A stretch of 64,000 bases of DNA from Paenibacillus dendritiformis (lineage in GTDB: Bacteria > Bacillota > Bacilli > Paenibacillales > Paenibacillaceae): the NCBI RefSeq assembly GCF_021654795.1, contig NZ_AP025344.1, positions 2,418,501 to 2,482,500 of the forward strand, in the 5' to 3' direction. The notes beneath the pieces were generated by a model. That model had not been told where the DNA came from, did no database searches, and saw nothing but the letters and a program-made list of their open reading frames with translations. Positions 60,198 to 64,000 of this stretch are shown here, piece after piece (position 1 is the stretch's first letter; every line of letters begins with the position of its first letter). The translations under genes and the position numbers were made by a program.

Positions 60198-61142
60198 ATG
60201 TTCCCAAGGAAATGGCTTGCCAAATCGAGATGGATGGCGTTCGGTCTGTTGTTGGCTGCAGCCGCGCTGCTGCCGGCCGCTTCCGCGCATGCGGCCGACG
60301 AGCAATGGATTGCTCAAGTATGGAAGGAATACACAGCCTACAACAAAAAAACGGTCGATGCCTACGAAAGTTATTTGCAACAAACCGAACGGGCGTATCA
60401 AAAATTTTATGACGACAGCCATCGGAAATACGAAGAAATGATGGCGCAGGTGCATGCGGACCAGAAGGAATGGCATAAGAAGCTGGAGGCCGATCTAAAG
60501 TCTCTGGAAGAGCGCTATGGCAGCGACAAAAACATGAAAAGCAAGCTCAGAACGTATAATCAATATATCAATCCGAATTTCCTGAACAGTCCGATGTGGA
60601 AATATGAGGTGGCCGGCAATCCGAATTATCTGAACAGCACGATGTGGAAGCTGAATAAAGCGCTGAATGAAAATTATTTGCAGAGCCTGATGTGGACTTT
60701 TAGCAAAGCGATCAATCCGAACTATCTGAACAGTTCGATGTGGAAATACAACAAAACGGTGAATGAAGATTATGTGAGCAGCCCGATGCAGAAGCTGAAG
60801 CATGGCTCCAGCGAGCATTATGCGGGCAGTCCGATCAACAAATACAGCAAGGGCAAGCTGACGAAGACAATGGCAAAAAAGCTATATGCCGAACTGAAGC
60901 AAGAGCAAACCGCCAACGTGTCCAAAGGGGTGGCTGCCAGCAAGAAGGCGATTGCCGAGCTAACCGCCAGCACGAAAAACAAGATTGGCGATCTTCATAA
61001 CGAAACCGTTGAATTGCTGGAGAAGCAGCGCGAAGAAACGCTTGAGGCTATCTCCGGCCTGCGCAAGGAAATCTGCGGAGAAGGTCTCCAATGGGAGCCT
61101 TTATTCTCTGCGCCGAAGCCAAGAGAAAATTCAGCGGCTTAG
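60198..61142 (+). CDS. Secreted coiled-coil protein with six 16-residue repeats
   Basis: A 314-residue protein with a signal peptide (AFGLLLAAAALLPAASAHA, cleavage near residue 32). Residues 35-120 are charged coiled coil. Residues 124-219 consist of six 16-residue repeats of the form xNPNYLNSxMWKYNKx, encoded by 48-bp DNA units (60567-60854). The last two units have diverged. A second helical region follows with AELTASTKNKIGDLHNETVELLEKQREETLEAISGLRKE. Start ATG 60198 after AGGTGG. No family recognised. It is likely surface- or spore-associated. Confidence 0.75.
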   Translation: MFPRKWLAKSRWMAFGLLLAAAALLPAASAHAADEQWIAQVWKEYTAYNKKTVDAYESYLQQTERAYQKFYDDSHRKYEEMMAQVHADQKEWHKKLEADLKSLEERYGSDKNMKSKLRTYNQYINPNFLNSPMWKYEVAGNPNYLNSTMWKLNKALNENYLQSLMWTFSKAINPNYLNSSMWKYNKTVNEDYVSSPMQKLKHGSSEHYAGSPINKYSKGKLTKTMAKKLYAELKQEQTANVSKGVAASKKAIAELTASTKNKIGDLHNETVELLEKQREETLEAISGLRKEICGEGLQWEPLFSAPKPRENSAA

Positions 61143-61161
61143 GCCGTTCGCTTTTATCCAG

Positions 61162-61189
61162 ATGCCGTGCGTAAGCGCGGCATTTTTTT
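61162..61189 (+). terminator. Intrinsic terminator
   Basis: ATGCCGTGC and GCGCGGCAT form the stem around GTAA, followed by seven T residues. Confidence 0.88.
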
Positions 61190-61351
61190 CGATCCCGCTT
61201 GCCATGCCGGCTTGGCGGAGTATGGAGGCAGGTATCGGTACGTGATACATAACGCACGCTGATGCACCTGGTATTGACGGGTGAGGAATTCTGCAGAAAA
61301 GGAGCATAGCATGATCGCATGGTCGCCGAGAGTCCAGGATTCGAGAGATGA

Positions 61352-61379
61352 CCCGGGCTGAGGTCTTTAGGCAGCCCCG
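61352..61379. terminator. Terminator-like hairpin of the YHYH gene
   Basis: GGGCTG and CAGCCC flank AGGTCTTTAGG. The stem and loop sequence resemble the hairpin at 41140-41184, so a shared terminator motif may be present. On the minus strand it lies downstream of the YHYH gene. Confidence 0.55.
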
Positions 61380-61433
61380 GCCTCTCTCAAATGGTCGAGT
61401 CTGAAGGAGAAACCGGGTACTGGCCTCGCGGCG

Positions 61434-62114
61434 CTACCTTGCAATCTGCAAATGTTGGGCCGATTCGTCCCAGGACAGGGTGCAGGACAGAGCCTCGCGG
61501 AAGAAAGACAAGGGGACCATCAGCTTCCCATTGGCAATAATCAGGGGAACCGTGAGCTTCACCGTTTTGCCGCCGATTTGAATGTTCTTCTCGTTATGCT
61601 TAATCGGGACGATAACCTGTTGTTCATCCTCTTTGATATGAATGGCTTTGTCCTTGACGGAATAGGAGATGCCGAACGCGTCCAGCGTATCGAGAAGAGG
61701 AAGCATCAATTGATCCTGATACCGGACCGGCTTCGAGGACAGGGAGACGGCTTCCTTGTTCCACGAGACGGTAATGCCGGCTTCTACCGGTTGCGGCTGC
61801 TTTTTGGCGGGTGCGGGTTTGGACTTGGACTTGGATGTAGCCCGGCCCCCTGTAGAAGAGGACTTGCTCTTGGTTGAGCCTGCATTGCTTCCCGCGGGCT
61901 TCGATGAGCTTGCCCGGGAAGACCGGCTTGATCCGTTATGGTAATGATACTCTCCGTATTCAAGCCCCCATTTCTCGCAATTGGTTCGGCAGGTATGGCC
62001 CCCGTACTTGTCCGTTCTGCCCGGATGAGCGAGCGCTTCGGGCGCTATAGAGCCGGTTCCGAGCAGAATGGCGATGCTGGCGATAATCCATCTTTTTCGT
62101 TGAGTGAACATCAT
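61434..62114 (-). CDS. Secreted YHYH-domain protein with copper-amine-oxidase-like domain
   Basis: A 226-residue exported protein. Signal peptide about 1-29. The YHYH motif (GGHTCRTNCEKWGLEYGEYHYHNG) lies at about 39-62, followed by a Ser/Lys/Pro-rich linker (65-112). A C-terminal copper-amine-oxidase N-like domain reads KPVRYQDQLMLPLLDTLDAFGISY and ANGKLMVPLSFFREAL. AAGGAGG precedes the start on the minus strand. Probably a cell-surface protein. Confidence 0.85.
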   Translation of the reverse strand: MMFTQRKRWIIASIAILLGTGSIAPEALAHPGRTDKYGGHTCRTNCEKWGLEYGEYHYHNGSSRSSRASSSKPAGSNAGSTKSKSSSTGGRATSKSKSKPAPAKKQPQPVEAGITVSWNKEAVSLSSKPVRYQDQLMLPLLDTLDAFGISYSVKDKAIHIKEDEQQVIVPIKHNEKNIQIGGKTVKLTVPLIIANGKLMVPLSFFREALSCTLSWDESAQHLQIAR

Positions 62115-62248
62115 GAGCTTACCTCCTTGTCTATATTTGCTTTGCCTATTATGATATTATAGTAAAATTATTCCTGATTTCATAGAGTCTCCGTGTGAGT
62201 TGCGAAAGTGGTACACCGGGAGAAAACAATATACAGTGAGGTGCGGAA

Positions 62249-63061
62249 ATGGACAGAACGATATTGCATGAGGCGAGAGAGGTGGCGGTCAGCGCGGCGC
62301 AAGCGGCCGGGGCGATCATTAAGCGGCGCTTCGACACGATGCACAAGGTGGATGAAAAAGGGGACGCCGGCGATGTCGTGACAGAAGCCGATTATGAAGC
62401 CGAACAGGTCATCGTGGAGGCAATCGAGCGAGCATTCCCCAAACACCGAATTCACAGCGAGGAAGCCGGCCAGCTGGGAAGGGACAGCGATTGGCTATGG
62501 CTCGTCGATCCGCTCGACGGAACGAATAATTATGTGATCGGCCTTCCCGTCTTTGCCGTCTCGATCACGTTGATGTACCGGGAAGAGCCGGTGCTCGGAG
62601 TCATCTACGAGCCGCTGCCTGACCGGCTGTATATCGCCGTCAAGGGAGAAGGGATGACGCTCAATGGCGAGCCCGTTCGGATGCGGGGGCATGAACGGGA
62701 TCTGAGGCGGGCGACGGCCGGGTGGATTCAGGGACACGCCGTGCGGCATGAAGAGAGGGCAGTCCAATTGCGGACGAAGCTGGACCTGTCCTGCAAGCGG
62801 ATGCTGAGGCTGTGGGCGCCGACGCTGGCATGGTGCATGCTGGCGAGGGGAGTCATCGACGCTATCGTACTTTATAATTCGGAAGGGGAGGATCTGTATT
62901 CCGGCGTGTTGATGGTTCAGGAAGCGGGCGGGCAGGTCATGGATTTCCAGGGCCGGCCATTCCGGACGATGTGCCGGGAGCCCTACTTGATTGCCTGTTC
63001 CCCCGAAGCGGGTGAACAGTGGCTGGAGCTGGTGCGCCAAGGAATGCAGATTGGAACCTGA
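62249..63061 (+). CDS. Inositol monophosphatase family phosphatase
   Basis: A 270-residue Mg-dependent sugar phosphatase. Metal motifs: SEEAG (Glu71/72), LVDPLDGTNNY (Asp87 and Asp90) and the late GEDLYSGVLMVQEAGG. Start after GAGGTG. It could act on inositol-1-phosphate, fructose-1,6-bisphosphate or 3'-phosphoadenosine nucleotides, which the family cannot separate by sequence alone. Confidence 0.9.
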   Translation: MDRTILHEAREVAVSAAQAAGAIIKRRFDTMHKVDEKGDAGDVVTEADYEAEQVIVEAIERAFPKHRIHSEEAGQLGRDSDWLWLVDPLDGTNNYVIGLPVFAVSITLMYREEPVLGVIYEPLPDRLYIAVKGEGMTLNGEPVRMRGHERDLRRATAGWIQGHAVRHEERAVQLRTKLDLSCKRMLRLWAPTLAWCMLARGVIDAIVLYNSEGEDLYSGVLMVQEAGGQVMDFQGRPFRTMCREPYLIACSPEAGEQWLELVRQGMQIGT

Positions 63062-63127
63062 ACTGAACCTATGAGAGCTGAGGCGATTATACCAGCGCAG
63101 GCATGGTACCATGTGAAGAGGTGACTT

Positions 63128-63901
63128 ATGACTATGATGGACTGGGATTTATCTGAATATGAAGATCCGAACTTATATGATATAGAAAATCAGGGAAATC
63201 CAGAGCTGCCGATGATTCTGTCATGGGCCAAAAAACTGGAAATAGGGAAGAAGACGCCGCTGCTGGATCTGGCATGCGGGACGGGGCGAACCGCCCTTCC
63301 GCTGGCGGAGGCGGGATATTCCATCGTTGGAGTGGATCTCCACGCGGGCATGCTGGAGCAGGCTTGCCGCAAAACGCCGGCCGGGGCGGATATCCGATGG
63401 GTGCAGCAGGATCTGACTCAACTGCGGCTTGCGGAACTCTCGCCGCTCGCTTATATGGCCGGCAACGGATTTCAACATTTTCTGACCAATGAAGTGCAGG
63501 ACCGCTTGCTTCAATCGATTCGCAGCGTATTGACGACCGACGGCATACTGCTGTTCGATGCCAGATTCCCGGCGGCCGAGGAGCTGCTTCAGCCGCCCGT
63601 GGAGGAATATTGGCGTACGATTGAGATCGCGCCGGATCATCGCTGCGACGTATACACGATCACATCGTATGATCCGGTGGCCCAAGTTCAGCATTATACG
63701 ACGATCCGTCGTTTTATCGAGGGGGAGAAGCTGCGCGAAGAGCGCAAGACAACGATCGATCTGCGTTATACGTACCCGCAGGAACTGGCCCGTATGCTGG
63801 AAGCGAACGGCTTTGAACTCCTGCATCTGTACGGAGGCTGGTCCGGCGTCTCCCTGCAGCCTGCTTCTCTGTCGATGGTGGCGGTGTGCCGGAGAGCGTA
63901 A
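63128..63901 (+). CDS. Class I SAM-dependent methyltransferase
   Basis: A 257-residue enzyme with the SAM-binding loop LLDLACGTGRTALPLAEAGYSIVGVDLHAGMLEQA near residue 45 and acidic motif II (GVDLH). The start follows GAAGAGGTG. No substrate-specific feature is visible. It lies 67 bp after the phosphatase. Confidence 0.88.
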   Translation: MTMMDWDLSEYEDPNLYDIENQGNPELPMILSWAKKLEIGKKTPLLDLACGTGRTALPLAEAGYSIVGVDLHAGMLEQACRKTPAGADIRWVQQDLTQLRLAELSPLAYMAGNGFQHFLTNEVQDRLLQSIRSVLTTDGILLFDARFPAAEELLQPPVEEYWRTIEIAPDHRCDVYTITSYDPVAQVQHYTTIRRFIEGEKLREERKTTIDLRYTYPQELARMLEANGFELLHLYGGWSGVSLQPASLSMVAVCRRA

Positions 63902-63987
63902 GGGAAGAGAATAGGTGAAGGGATAAGCTCGTCTTGATCCGTTCCGTGCCGTACTTGTCCGGAGCGAACGGTTAAAGGAGGATGCCT

Positions 63988-64000
63988 ATGTCATATATCA
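63988..64000 (+). CDS. Start of a further gene, cut by window edge
   Basis: An AAAGGAGG is followed six bases later by ATG and three codons (MSYI plus one base). Too short to identify. Confidence 0.5.

Overview
The window looks like a chromosomal segment of a Paenibacillus-type Bacillota. This is inferred from the strong GGAGG ribosome-binding sites, frequent GTG and TTG starts, a T-box leader, the LplABC-type sugar importer, the Amj flippase and the overall codon style. GC content is moderately high, with a few AT-rich islands near 41.4-41.7 kb and 45.9-47.2 kb. No rRNA, tRNA, CRISPR array or complete prophage was found.

Layout. 1-2 kb: a partial DegV gene, a small zinc-ribbon gene and an NAD(P)-binding reductase. 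2.1-2.3 kb: a 28-bp tandem repeat. 2.7-17.6 kb: a twelve-gene glycan catabolic cluster holding an LplB/LplA/YtcP-type ABC importer, a PHP phosphoesterase, a LacI regulator, a PfkB kinase, a GH4 glycosidase, a GH38 alpha-mannosidase, a metallophosphoesterase, an M17 aminopeptidase, a HAD phosphatase and a GDPD. Three near-identical palindromes (TGGTAWCGWTACCA type) mark it as a LacI regulon. 17.6-19.7 kb: argS behind an arginine T-box. 19.7-23.4 kb: a Gln-rich small protein, a CorA-like membrane protein, and a TetR/paired-SMR efflux operon with an 18-bp palindromic operator. 23.7-24.0 kb: a 32-bp tandem repeat. 25.6-27.5 kb: a broken permease/TIGR03943-type pair. 27.6-29.8 kb: a rhodanese and a CoA-disulfide reductase-rhodanese fusion, each preceded by a CsoR/CstR-like operator. 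29.9-32.1 kb: a gluconolactonase and a DHDPS-family aldolase. 32.4-35.5 kb: an orphan histidine kinase with a degenerate ATPase domain, an MscS channel and a GrpB protein. 36-41.1 kb: a signalling module with a REC-wHTH-BTAD regulator, a GGDEF protein and a 1035-residue hybrid kinase whose first relay has lost both phosphoacceptors. 41.2 kb: an overlooked 59-residue zinc-finger-like gene. 41.7-44.6 kb: a GH85 endo-beta-N-acetylglucosaminidase. 44.9-45.8 kb: an IS1595-like transposase relic under apparent LexA control. 46.2-46.4 kb: a 49-bp tandem repeat. 47.2-52.6 kb: a ureABCEFGD urease operon with a 27-bp repeat block between ureA and ureB. 52.7-64 kb: housekeeping and accessory genes (zinc ribbon, ABM monooxygenase, PepF, TrmO, Amj, ChbG-like, SDR, GNAT, a secreted protein with 16-residue repeats, a YHYH protein, inositol monophosphatase, a methyltransferase) and the first codons of one more gene.

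How genes work together. The 2.7-17.6 kb cluster probably imports a manno-oligosaccharide and takes it apart in the cytoplasm. Its four different phosphoesterase folds point to a phosphate-bearing glycan or glycopeptide, and GH85 elsewhere in the window fits N-glycan processing. The urease operon has all structural and accessory genes but no nickel or urea transporter here. The most unusual elements are the dispersed GGGATAGYGA-core tandem repeats, which occur with three unit lengths and as single copies on both strands. Next come the LexA-controlled transposase relic and the partly dead hybrid kinase.
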